Below the pieces are notes generated by a model, which made no database searches, was not told the origin of the DNA, and saw only the letters and a list, made by a program, of their open reading frames with translations. A stretch of DNA of 64,000 nt from Devosia geojensis. Its GTDB lineage: Bacteria; Pseudomonadota; Alphaproteobacteria; Rhizobiales; Devosiaceae. The stretch spans positions 1 through 64,000 of the forward strand of contig NZ_JZEX01000179.1 in NCBI RefSeq assembly GCF_000969415.1. Direction: 5' to 3'. Positions 33,332 to 41,335 of the stretch are shown here, one piece after another (the first letter of the stretch is position 1; each line of letters opens with the position of its first letter). Position numbers and translations under genes: made by a program.

Positions 33332-34366
33332 ATGACCTATCGCGCGGCCGCGAGCCGTTACGACTCCATGCCCTATCGCACCGCCGGACGCAGCGGCCTC
33401 AAGCTCCCCGCCATCAGCCTCGGCCTCTGGCAGAACTTCGGCGGCACGCGCGACTACCCGTCGGCGTTCGCGATCCTCGGCGCCGCGTTTGATGCCGGCA
33501 TCACGCACTTCGACCTCGCCAACAACTACGGCCCCCCGCCGGGCGCAGCCGAGGAGCTGTTCGGTCAGGTGATGGCGCGCGATTTCCGGCCCTATCGCGA
33601 CGAGATCATCGTCTCCAGCAAGGCCGGCTATCGCATGTGGGAAGGACCCTATGGCGAGTGGGGCAGCCGCAAGAACCTGACCGCAAGCTGCGACCAGAGC
33701 CTCAGGCGCCTGGGGCTCGACTATGTCGACGTCTTCTATTCCCACCGCTACGATCCCGTCACGCCGCTCGAAGAGACGATGGGCGCACTTGCCGACATCG
33801 TGCGGCAAGGCAAGGCGCTCCATGTGGGTATTTCCAACTATCCGCAGTCCGAGACCCGCGCGGCGCAGGCCATGCTCCAAAAACTCGGCACGCCCTGCGT
33901 GCTGCATCAGCCGAGCTATTCGATGCTCAACCGCTGGATCGAGGCGGACGGCACGATCGATGCGTGCGGAGAGCTCGGCATCGGCATGATCGCGTTTTCG
34001 CCGCTGGCCCAAGGCGTACTCTCGGGCAAGTACAACACCGGCGACACGCAGGGCGCGCGCGGGGTGAGCAACAACCCGTTCCTCAAGGCCGCCGAGATCA
34101 AGCCCGAGACGCTCAACGCCGTCGACGCCCTGGCGAAGATCGCCGCGGCGAGCGGGCAGAGCCTGCCGCAACTGGCGCTCGCCTGGGTGCTGCGCCGGCG
34201 CGAGATCACCTCGGCGCTGATCGGCGTGCGCACGCTCGAACAGCTCCACGACAACCTTGGCGCCCTCGCGCGCCTCGATTTCTCGCCAGAGGAACTCGAG
34301 GCGATCGACAAGGCCACCGCAGGCGGACGCTCGGACGCCAGGCCCTCCTGGCAAGCGGCGCGTTAG
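33332..34366 (+). CDS. YghZ-type aldo-keto reductase
   Basis: The 344-residue protein matches Escherichia coli YghZ (L-glyceraldehyde 3-phosphate reductase) along nearly its full length: MPYRTAGRSGLKLPAISLGL, ITHFDLANNYGPPPG, YVDVFYSHRYD and HQPSYSMLNRW are all family landmarks. The tetrad D61, Y66, K97 and H138 is present. It reduces an aldehyde with NADPH in the cytosol. Sitting after a DapA-type aldolase, it may handle the aldehyde product of that reaction. It ends 20 bases from the convergent apiosidase-like gene. Confidence 0.88.
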   Translation: MTYRAAASRYDSMPYRTAGRSGLKLPAISLGLWQNFGGTRDYPSAFAILGAAFDAGITHFDLANNYGPPPGAAEELFGQVMARDFRPYRDEIIVSSKAGYRMWEGPYGEWGSRKNLTASCDQSLRRLGLDYVDVFYSHRYDPVTPLEETMGALADIVRQGKALHVGISNYPQSETRAAQAMLQKLGTPCVLHQPSYSMLNRWIEADGTIDACGELGIGMIAFSPLAQGVLSGKYNTGDTQGARGVSNNPFLKAAEIKPETLNAVDALAKIAAASGQSLPQLALAWVLRRREITSALIGVRTLEQLHDNLGALARLDFSPEELEAIDKATAGGRSDARPSWQAAR

Positions 34367-34380
34367 CCGGCCCAAGTGCC

Positions 34381-34400
34381 GCCCGCTCAGTCGAGCGGGC
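34381..34400. terminator. Hairpin between convergent operons
   Basis: GCCCGCTC and GAGCGGGC make a perfect eight-base stem with an AGTC loop. It overlaps the stop codon of the reverse gene (34387-34389) and lies 15 bases after the stop of the forward reductase gene, so it can act on transcripts from both sides. Confidence 0.5.
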
Positions 34401-35901
34401 GTACGCGGATGGCGAGGTAGGGCTTGCCGGGCAGCTCGACGGCGAAGGCGGCGTCGGGCCTTCTCGGCCGGACGATCGCGCCGTGGCGGGTGGGATGGTT
34501 TTCCGGGGCGGGGACGATCTTTGCCGGCGTCACCGTCATGTTCCAGGTGTCGATGAGATCGACCGCATAGCGCCGGTCGTCCTGGGGCAGGCCCGCCGCC
34601 CAGATGACCGGCTGGTGCTCGCCGAAATAGATGTAGGTGACGTCGCCGTCGCGGGCGCCGGAGATGCGGTTCCAGGGGAAGCCCGTCGCACGTTCGATGG
34701 GCTCCAGGCCGTGGGTGACGTCCTCTTCGAGAAGGTCACGCAGGAACCCGATCCGCTTCCAGGCCTCGCCGTGCAGCTCGCCGCCCTTGGCCCACCAGAT
34801 GAGGTCCTGCGGGTGGCTGTAGGTCTCGCCATGCCCGGCATAGCCGCCGCGCATCAGCGTCGTCCAGAAGCGGTGCGTCAGCTCGCCGGCAGAGATGTTG
34901 CCCCAGCACTGGATGATATTACCCTCATATTCCGGCTCGTCGTTGACGACGGGCTTGCCGTAGTCGGCGCGCCATTCGGGAGTGCGCTTGACGTCCCAGT
35001 TCTGGATGCAGACATGGGTGACCCAGGGCTTCCTGTGATCGTAGTTGGCGGCAGGATCGCCGTTGTGGATGGAGCGCAGGTGGCCGTAAGGGTCGTTCTC
35101 CTCGATGATATGGAAATAGCGCTCCCACTGGTGGAGCGGCTTGGTATCGAGGAGGAAGTCGTACTCGTTGGCGAGCGCCCACCAGACATTGCGGTAGGCG
35201 GCGAGGCGTGCGGTGAGGTAAGCGACGTAGCGGTAGTCCTGCTCTTCGCTCATGTCGCAATAGCCCCAGCGGTCGTAGGGATGGAAGATGATGATGTCGG
35301 CCTCGATGCCGAGCTCGCCCAGCGCCTTCACCTGGTTCTCGAAGTGGCGGAAGCTTTCCGGATTCGGCCGGTCGAAATCGAGCTTGCCGTCGGCGCCGGG
35401 CTGGTAGACGTCGTGCAGCGGCTCGTTGACGTTGTAGGGGTAGTCCTTGGGAAAGACGCCCATGCGGATCTTGTTGAAGCGCGTCTTCTTCAGCGTCGCG
35501 AGCGTCTTTTGCTGCTCGGCGAGCGGCTGATGGGTCCAGGCATAGCAGGTGGTGCCGAAGGAGAGGTACGGCGTGCCATCGGCATAGGCGAAGTGGAACT
35601 TGTTGGCGACCCGCACGGGTCCATGGACCTCCGGCCGGGCGGGCGTGACGGTAAAGGCGCCGGACTTACCGTCTAGTTCTGCCACGTTGGAGCGGGTCGA
35701 AAAGCTCCACTCGCCTTCGTTGTCGGGCATGAAGCGCAGCTTGTAGACGCCACCGCCATCGTAGAACCCGGGCACCCGCACGACCCGGCCGTGCTGGCGG
35801 AAGAACCCATCGAGGGTGACGTCGAGAAAGGGATTGCCGCCGGCCGGACCGGCAAGGCTCGCCTCGTACACATCCCATTTGGCGACGCTGGTGTTCGTCA
35901 T
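34387..35901 (-). CDS. Apiosidase-like glycoside hydrolase A (DUF5060/DUF4038 type)
   Basis: The 504-residue protein has an N-terminal beta-sandwich (about 1-95, DUF5060-like, GFYDGGGVYKLRFMP) and a TIM barrel of the apiosidase-like/DUF4038 group, related to GH140. Active-site candidates are E246 (WWALANEYDF) as acid/base and E322/E324 (VVNDEPEYEG) as nucleophile, with HPYDRWG at 207-213. No signal peptide is visible, so it should act in the cytoplasm on imported oligosaccharides. It follows a paralogue by 14 bases at the end of an oligopeptide-type importer operon. GH140 enzymes release apiose-containing units; the exact linkage cut here is inference. Confidence 0.72.
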   Translation of the reverse strand: MTNTSVAKWDVYEASLAGPAGGNPFLDVTLDGFFRQHGRVVRVPGFYDGGGVYKLRFMPDNEGEWSFSTRSNVAELDGKSGAFTVTPARPEVHGPVRVANKFHFAYADGTPYLSFGTTCYAWTHQPLAEQQKTLATLKKTRFNKIRMGVFPKDYPYNVNEPLHDVYQPGADGKLDFDRPNPESFRHFENQVKALGELGIEADIIIFHPYDRWGYCDMSEEQDYRYVAYLTARLAAYRNVWWALANEYDFLLDTKPLHQWERYFHIIEENDPYGHLRSIHNGDPAANYDHRKPWVTHVCIQNWDVKRTPEWRADYGKPVVNDEPEYEGNIIQCWGNISAGELTHRFWTTLMRGGYAGHGETYSHPQDLIWWAKGGELHGEAWKRIGFLRDLLEEDVTHGLEPIERATGFPWNRISGARDGDVTYIYFGEHQPVIWAAGLPQDDRRYAVDLIDTWNMTVTPAKIVPAPENHPTRHGAIVRPRRPDAAFAVELPGKPYLAIRVRPLD

Positions 35902-35915
35902 GGTGTTTTCTTCCC

Positions 35916-37508
35916 TCAGTTGTCGACGCGCGTCAGCAGCAGCGCCTGGTAGGGCTTTGGCGCGAAATGCAGCAGCTGGCCGCGCTCGACGTTGTCGGCG
36001 AGCGGGGTCTGCGTCATCTCCCAGGTATCGATGAGCGTGGCCGCATAGCGCTCGCCGGGCGGTACGGCTGCAGCCACCTCGCCCGGCTGGTTCTGGCCGA
36101 AGTAGGTGAGGTAATAGCGGTGGGGCTGACCGGCGGTGGCGAAATGGGCGGGAACGCGGGACCAGTCCTCCTCTCCCGGCACGGGGGTGAAGAGACGGTT
36201 CATCAGCACCTTGTCCAGTCCGCCGGCCATCATGACTTTGTAGGACCCGGTGTGCGGCATCGGGTCGAGCCCTTCGTCCGGCCCCTCCTCCAACAGACGC
36301 TTGAGGAACGCAATGCGCGCGATGCTCTCGCCGCGCAGAGAACCGCCCTTGGCCCACCAGATGACGTCGCCGGGGTTGCGGAAGGTCTCGCCGTGGGTGA
36401 CGTAGCCGCCATTGACCGTGCCCTCCCAGAAGCGGTGCACCAGCTCGCGGCCGGAGATGTTGCCCCAGGCTTCGGCGATGTCGCCCTCGTAGCAGACCTC
36501 GTCCATGGAAACGGGCTTGCCGTATTGCTCGCGCCAGAGCGCCGAGCGCGCGGGATCGGGCCGCTGGATGCTGGCGTGGGTCACCTTGGGGTGGTTGTGA
36601 TCATAGAAGGCGAAGCAGTTGTGGACGCCGAGCAGGTGCCCATAGGGGTCGTTGTCGGCCACCACATGGATGAGCCGATCCCAATCGGCCGGCGACTTGG
36701 CGGCCATGAGATCATATTCGTTGGCCATCGACCACCAGACGTTGGGAAAGGCCGAAAGGCGCGCGACGAGGTATTTGAGATAGCGGTCGTCCTCGTCGGC
36801 GCTCATGCGCGCGAAGCCCCAGCGGTCATAGGGGTGGAGCACGATGAGGTCGGCCTCGACGCCGATCTGCGCCAACTGGGCGATGCGCTTTTCGAGGTGG
36901 CGGAAATAGCCGGGCTCGAAGCGCTCGAAATCGAACTCCCAGCCGCTGCCGGAGAACCCGCCGACCCACTTGCTCTCGCCCTTCTTCAGCAAGGGGAAAG
37001 GATACCGCTCGGGCTCGTTCTCGTTGTAGCGGTAGTGCTTGGGAAAGACACACATGCGAATCTTGGTGAAGGGCGCCTCGGCAAGGGTTGCCAGCGTCTC
37101 CTCCTCCAGCGCGTCGCCCTGCAGGTTCCACACATAGGCGGTGGTGCCGATGTTGATGTAGCGGGTGCCGTCGGCATAGCGGAAATGATGGCGGTTGGAG
37201 ACGCGCACGGGACCGTGGTGGCCGGGCCTGGCGGGCGCCACGTCGACGGTTCCCGTCGCACCGTCTAGCGCCGGGCTGTTGCTCCTCGTCTCGTAGGTCC
37301 ATTGGCCGATGGCGTCGGGCAGGAAGCGGATCCTGTAGATGCCGTCGCCGTCATAGAAGCCTGTCACCCGCACCCGCCGATCGCCCCGGCGGAAGACGGC
37401 GCCGAGCTCGACGTCGCGGAACGGATTGCCCTGCGAAGGGCCGGAAAGCGTGAGCTCGAACGTCGCCCACAGCGACGCGGCGCCGTTGGCGGTGGCGGTA
37501 TCGGTCAT
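35916..37508 (-). CDS. Apiosidase-like glycoside hydrolase B (paralogue of A)
   Basis: The 530-residue protein has the same two-domain layout as its neighbour: beta-sandwich (about 10-95), then a barrel with HPYDRWG (225-231), E264 (WWSMANEYDL) and E337 (VSMDEVCYEG). Between about 155 and 200 there is an extra stretch (NENEPERYPFPLLKKGESKW) not found in A, which may alter the substrate groove. The start is the ATG at 37508; a longer frame upstream lacks a better site. No signal peptide is visible. It is 53 bases after the last importer ATPase and 14 bases before A, so all are probably one operon. Confidence 0.72.
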   Translation of the reverse strand: MTDTATANGAASLWATFELTLSGPSQGNPFRDVELGAVFRRGDRRVRVTGFYDGDGIYRIRFLPDAIGQWTYETRSNSPALDGATGTVDVAPARPGHHGPVRVSNRHHFRYADGTRYINIGTTAYVWNLQGDALEEETLATLAEAPFTKIRMCVFPKHYRYNENEPERYPFPLLKKGESKWVGGFSGSGWEFDFERFEPGYFRHLEKRIAQLAQIGVEADLIVLHPYDRWGFARMSADEDDRYLKYLVARLSAFPNVWWSMANEYDLMAAKSPADWDRLIHVVADNDPYGHLLGVHNCFAFYDHNHPKVTHASIQRPDPARSALWREQYGKPVSMDEVCYEGDIAEAWGNISGRELVHRFWEGTVNGGYVTHGETFRNPGDVIWWAKGGSLRGESIARIAFLKRLLEEGPDEGLDPMPHTGSYKVMMAGGLDKVLMNRLFTPVPGEEDWSRVPAHFATAGQPHRYYLTYFGQNQPGEVAAAVPPGERYAATLIDTWEMTQTPLADNVERGQLLHFAPKPYQALLLTRVDN

Positions 37509-37561
37509 TTCTTTTATCCCGTAGCTAGTGGCGGGCAGGACCCGCCGGCAACAAACGACTT

Positions 37562-38392
37562 TCAATGAGGCGCCGCGGCCGCCTTGCGCGGCCGCCAGCG
37601 GGAGCGGGTGGTGGGAATGGATCCGAGCAGCAGGCGCGTATAGGCGTGCTGAGGGTTGGACATCACGTCGCGGGCGGCACCGAACTCGACGACCTGCCCC
37701 TTGTTCATCACCGCCACGAAGTCGGAGATGTAGTAGGCGGTGGCCAGATCATGGGTGATGTAGAGGAAGCTGCGGCCGGCCTCGTCGCGCAGACGCTTGA
37801 AGAGGTTGATGATGATCATGCGGCGCGACGCGTCGATCATGCTCACCGGCTCGTCGGCGACGATGAGGCTGGGCTGCGGGATCAGCGCGCGGGCAATGGA
37901 GACGCGCTGCAGCTCGCCGCCGGAGAACTGATTGGTGTATTTGCCCACGACATCGGCGAATTCCAACCCGACCGAGGCCAGCGCCTGTTCGACCGCCGCT
38001 TCAGCGGCCTGGCCGCGAAGGCCAGCCACCCGGTCGGCGGTCTCGAAAAGGTAGGCATCGACCGTGCGGTAGCGGCTGAAGGCCTCGAACGGGTTCTGGA
38101 AGATCGGCTGGATGGAAGAGAGGAACTCGCGCTTGCCGGGCTGCGCTCCGCGCCCCGCGACCACCTTGTCGTAGACGATGGCGCGCCCGGACGTCGGCTC
38201 GACGAGGCGCAGCAGCGTCTTGGCGAGCGTCGTCTTGCCGCTGCCGGATTCGCCGACCACGGCGATGATGACCGGATTGTCGCTCTCGACGCTGATGTCG
38301 ACATCGTTCAAGGCCTGGATGGTCCTGGCGCGCCCGAAGCTGCCGAGGCGGTAGACCTTGTTGAGGCCCTCGGTCCTGAGGATCACTGCCAT
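37562..38392 (-). CDS. Oligopeptide/oligosaccharide ABC importer ATPase (DppF/OppF type)
   Basis: The 276-residue protein has Walker A VVGESGSGKTTLAK (about 45-58), signature FSGGELQRVSIARAL and Walker B LIVADEPVSMIDASRR, the usual OppF-like variant in which VSMID replaces TSALD. It couples ATP hydrolysis to import together with the DppD-type protein encoded just upstream, whose gene it overlaps by ten bases. It belongs to the same operon as the two apiosidase-like enzymes, which suggests that the importer carries an oligosaccharide instead of a peptide. Confidence 0.9.
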   Translation of the reverse strand: MAVILRTEGLNKVYRLGSFGRARTIQALNDVDISVESDNPVIIAVVGESGSGKTTLAKTLLRLVEPTSGRAIVYDKVVAGRGAQPGKREFLSSIQPIFQNPFEAFSRYRTVDAYLFETADRVAGLRGQAAEAAVEQALASVGLEFADVVGKYTNQFSGGELQRVSIARALIPQPSLIVADEPVSMIDASRRMIIINLFKRLRDEAGRSFLYITHDLATAYYISDFVAVMNKGQVVEFGAARDVMSNPQHAYTRLLLGSIPTTRSRWRPRKAAAAPH

Positions 38393-39360
38393 TGGACGCC
38401 TCCCGACGGCATCTCGGCGCCGGCATAGTGGCAGGCGGCGAAGTGGCCGGGCCGGTGTTCGACGAGCACCGGCTCCTCGACGCGGCAGCGATCGGTGGCG
38501 AACGGGCAGCGGTCGGCGAAGCGGCAGCCGCGCAGCTCCCCCCAAAGGCTCGGCGGGCGGCCCGGAATCCCGTCCCGCGCGCGATCGTCGCCGATGGTCG
38601 GCAGCGAGCTGATCAGCATGCGCGTATAGGGGTGGAGCGGCGCCTCGAAGACGCTGTCGCTGTCGCCATATTCCACGGCCTTGGCCGCGTACATGATGAG
38701 CATGCGATGGGTGACCTGGTAGTGGACGCCCATGTCATGGGAGACGAGGACGATGGTGTTGCCCATCTCCTCCTGCAGCTCCATGAGGAGCATGAGGATC
38801 TCCTTTTGCACCACCACGTCGAGGGCGGTGGTCGGCTCGTCGGCGAGGATCAGCTCAGGCTGGAAGAAGGTCGCCATGGCGATCATCATGCGCTGGCGCA
38901 TGCCGCCCGAAAGCTGGTGCGGGTAGGCATCGAGCGCCTCGGCGGGAAGGCCGAGCTTGCCGATATAGGCCCGCACCTGCTCGAGCACGCGGCGCTTGTC
39001 CGGATCGTTGCCGGGAAAATCGATGAACTGCTGACTGATGCGGATGACCGGGTTCAGCGAATTCATCGAGCTCTGCGGCACATAGGAGACGCGGCGGAAC
39101 CACTCCTGCTGCACGGTATGGCTGGTGACGGGCGCGCCGCGCCGGTCGACAAAGCCATATTCGATGGAGCCCGACGCGAGGGTCATGGGTGAAAGGATGT
39201 CGCCATAGAGGACCTTCATCAGGGTCGACTTGCCGCAACCGGACTCCCCGGCGACGCCCAGGATGCAGCCATCGGGGATCTCGATGGTGACGCCGTCGAC
39301 GGCGTTGATGGAGCCGCGCCCGGTGCGATAGCTGGCAACGACGTTGTTGAGGCGGATCAT
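38383..39360 (-). CDS. Oligopeptide/oligosaccharide ABC importer ATPase (DppD/OppD type)
   Basis: The 325-residue protein has Walker A GVAGESGCGKSTLMK (about 35-49), signature LSGGMRQRMMIA and Walker B ELILADEPTTALD. The C-terminal extension has the cysteine-rich motif GCRFADRCPFATDRC (about 280-294) that is typical of OppD/DppD and may hold an iron-sulphur cluster. The ATG at 39360 overlaps the stop of the DppC-type permease by four bases, and the 3' end overlaps the DppF-type gene. Confidence 0.92.
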   Translation of the reverse strand: MIRLNNVVASYRTGRGSINAVDGVTIEIPDGCILGVAGESGCGKSTLMKVLYGDILSPMTLASGSIEYGFVDRRGAPVTSHTVQQEWFRRVSYVPQSSMNSLNPVIRISQQFIDFPGNDPDKRRVLEQVRAYIGKLGLPAEALDAYPHQLSGGMRQRMMIAMATFFQPELILADEPTTALDVVVQKEILMLLMELQEEMGNTIVLVSHDMGVHYQVTHRMLIMYAAKAVEYGDSDSVFEAPLHPYTRMLISSLPTIGDDRARDGIPGRPPSLWGELRGCRFADRCPFATDRCRVEEPVLVEHRPGHFAACHYAGAEMPSGGVQWQ

Positions 39361-40265
39361 GAGACACCACGCTTGCTGGCGAAGGCCGCGTTGAAGCCGG
39401 TCGAAGTGAGAAAGAGGCCGAGGAACAGCACCACCGTCGCGACGATCGGCGCGACGATCCAGACGTACTGGCCGGTGAAGAGCGCGTTGTAGTTGAGCGC
39501 CCAGAAGATAATGGAGCCGAGCGTCGGCACCTCGATCTTGGAGAGCCCGATCACCGCCAGCGTCGCCTCGAGGTTGATCGCAAAGAGGATCGTGTTGATG
39601 AAGCCGACGAGGGTATAGGCCATGACGTAAGGGAACACCTCGCGCACGAGGATCTGGATGGTGTTGGCGCCCGAGAACCGCGCCATGTTGATGAACTCGC
39701 GCTCGCGCAGCGACAGGGCCATCGACCGGACCGTGCGCGCGTCCCACGCCCAGCCGAAGATCATGATGATGATGCCGACGGTGAGGAACGAGGTGTTGCC
39801 GCGGATGAGCGCGCCGAGGATGATGAGGATCGGCAGCAGCGGAATGGTGATGAAGGTATCGACGAAGAGCATCACGATCCGCTCGAACCGTCCGCCGATA
39901 TAGCCGGCGCTCAAGCCGACGATCGTGGCGATGACGGTCACGCCGGCCGCCACCAGAACGCCCAGCATCAGCGAGTTGCGCACGGCAAAGACGAGGAACC
40001 AGAAGATGTCCTGCCCGAGGGCATTGGTGCCGAGCCAGTGGACCGGCGACATCGGCAGATTGCGCATATAGGTCGCCTGCACCGACGGGTCCGCCGGCGC
40101 GAACAACGGCAGGACGAAGCTGCCGAGCCCCATGACCACGAGGATGGCCAGCCCGGCGGCAAGGCGCGGGTTGACCAGCCAGAGCCAGCTTGCACGGGCC
40201 TTCGATCTGGCCGGGGCGGACACGAGAACGGCCGGCATGGCGGTGTCTTTGATGTCGATGCTCAT
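39357..40265 (-). CDS. Oligopeptide/oligosaccharide ABC permease (DppC type)
   Basis: The 302-residue protein has six membrane helices and the DppC pattern: a long N-terminal tail, a first helix LAAGLAILVVMGLGSFVLPLF, then HWLGTNALGQDIFWFLVF and REREFINMARFSGANTIQI, which contains the EAA-type loop. It pairs with the DppB-type subunit. The start overlaps the DppB stop, and the stop overlaps the DppD start, as expected for a tight operon. Confidence 0.92.
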   Translation of the reverse strand: MSIDIKDTAMPAVLVSAPARSKARASWLWLVNPRLAAGLAILVVMGLGSFVLPLFAPADPSVQATYMRNLPMSPVHWLGTNALGQDIFWFLVFAVRNSLMLGVLVAAGVTVIATIVGLSAGYIGGRFERIVMLFVDTFITIPLLPILIILGALIRGNTSFLTVGIIIMIFGWAWDARTVRSMALSLREREFINMARFSGANTIQILVREVFPYVMAYTLVGFINTILFAINLEATLAVIGLSKIEVPTLGSIIFWALNYNALFTGQYVWIVAPIVATVVLFLGLFLTSTGFNAAFASKRGVS

Positions 40266-41263
40266 CTGTGCCGGATCCGCGGGTCGAGAAGGGGATAGAT
40301 GAGGTCGATCACGAGGCCGGCGGTGGCGACGGCGATGATCGACAAGGTGATGGCGCCATAGAGCACGTTGTAATCGCCGCCGGTGGCGGCCGTGCGCATG
40401 ACGAGGCCGATGCCGGGATAAGAGAAGATCATTTCGGTCAAGAGCGCGCCGTTGAACACCATGCCGAGCGAAAGGGCGAGCGCGGTGACCTGCGGCAGGA
40501 GCGCGTTGCGGAAGACATAGCGGGTCATCCGCATCCAGTTGGAGGCGCCCTTCAGGCGCGCATAGGTGACGTAGGGCTCCTCGGTCGTCGCGACCGCCAG
40601 CGCCTTCATCGACAGGATGTTCCAGCCGAACCCGGCAAGGACCAGCGTGATGCCCGGCAGAAGCGAGTTGTAGATGATCATCCCGAACTTTTCTGGCGTC
40701 ATCTGGCCGACGGGGAACGTCGCCGAGAGCGGGAAGATCGGGAAGACATAAGCGAGCAGCAACAGCACCGTGACCGCGAGGATGTAATAGGGGATGGGGT
40801 AGAGCAGGATGCCGACGAACTCGAGGACGGAGGCGGCCTTCTTCCTGTGGAAGTAACCGGCGACGAGCCCGACCATGTTGCCCATGACCCAGGCGATGAA
40901 CGTCGACATCAGCAGCAGCCCCAGCGTCCAGGGCAGCGCGTTGAGGATCATCGCCGAGACGGGCTGCGGGTAATAGGTGAAGGACGGGCCGAAATCGAAG
41001 TTGAGGACCACGCGCTTGAGGTAGGCCAGGTACTGGGTGAAGAGATCACCTTCCAGGCCGTAGAGCTGCTCGAGATTGACGCGCAGCTCCGCGATCGCCT
41101 CGGCCGAGATCGAGCCGTTGGCCCGGCTCTGGATCTGGCCGATATAACCGTCGACAGGATTGATCGGCATCAGCCGGGGCAGGAGGAAGGTGATCGTCAG
41201 TCCGATGAAAAGGACCGCCAGATAAAGCCCCAGCCGCTTGGCCACGTAGCGCATGACACCCAT
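40262..41263 (-). CDS. Oligopeptide/oligosaccharide ABC permease (DppB type)
   Basis: The 333-residue protein has six membrane helices, starts with VAKRLGLYLAVLFIGLTITF and LLPRLMPINPV, and has the loop EEPYVTYARLKGASNWMRM (about 230-248) that contacts the ATPases. It ends DLIYPLLDPRIRHR, the standard DppB tail. It follows the binding-protein gene after a 72-base gap that contains a strong hairpin. Together with the DppC-type subunit it makes the channel. Confidence 0.92.
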   Translation of the reverse strand: MGVMRYVAKRLGLYLAVLFIGLTITFLLPRLMPINPVDGYIGQIQSRANGSISAEAIAELRVNLEQLYGLEGDLFTQYLAYLKRVVLNFDFGPSFTYYPQPVSAMILNALPWTLGLLLMSTFIAWVMGNMVGLVAGYFHRKKAASVLEFVGILLYPIPYYILAVTVLLLLAYVFPIFPLSATFPVGQMTPEKFGMIIYNSLLPGITLVLAGFGWNILSMKALAVATTEEPYVTYARLKGASNWMRMTRYVFRNALLPQVTALALSLGMVFNGALLTEMIFSYPGIGLVMRTAATGGDYNVLYGAITLSIIAVATAGLVIDLIYPLLDPRIRHR

Positions 41264-41291
41264 GGGTCACATCCTTGGCTTGAAGAGCGCG

Positions 41292-41322
41292 GCGGGGCAG
41301 CCGGGAGGATTGGCTGCCCCGC
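41292..41322 (-). promoter_or_regulatory. Hairpin between binding-protein and permease genes
   Basis: An 11-base perfect stem, GCGGGGCAGCC with GGCTGCCCCGC, with a nine-base loop lies in the 72 bases between the family-5 binding protein and the DppB-type permease. It probably stabilises the binding-protein message or reduces read-through into the permeases. Confidence 0.55.
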
Positions 41323-41335
41323 CCCGTGAGACGAC

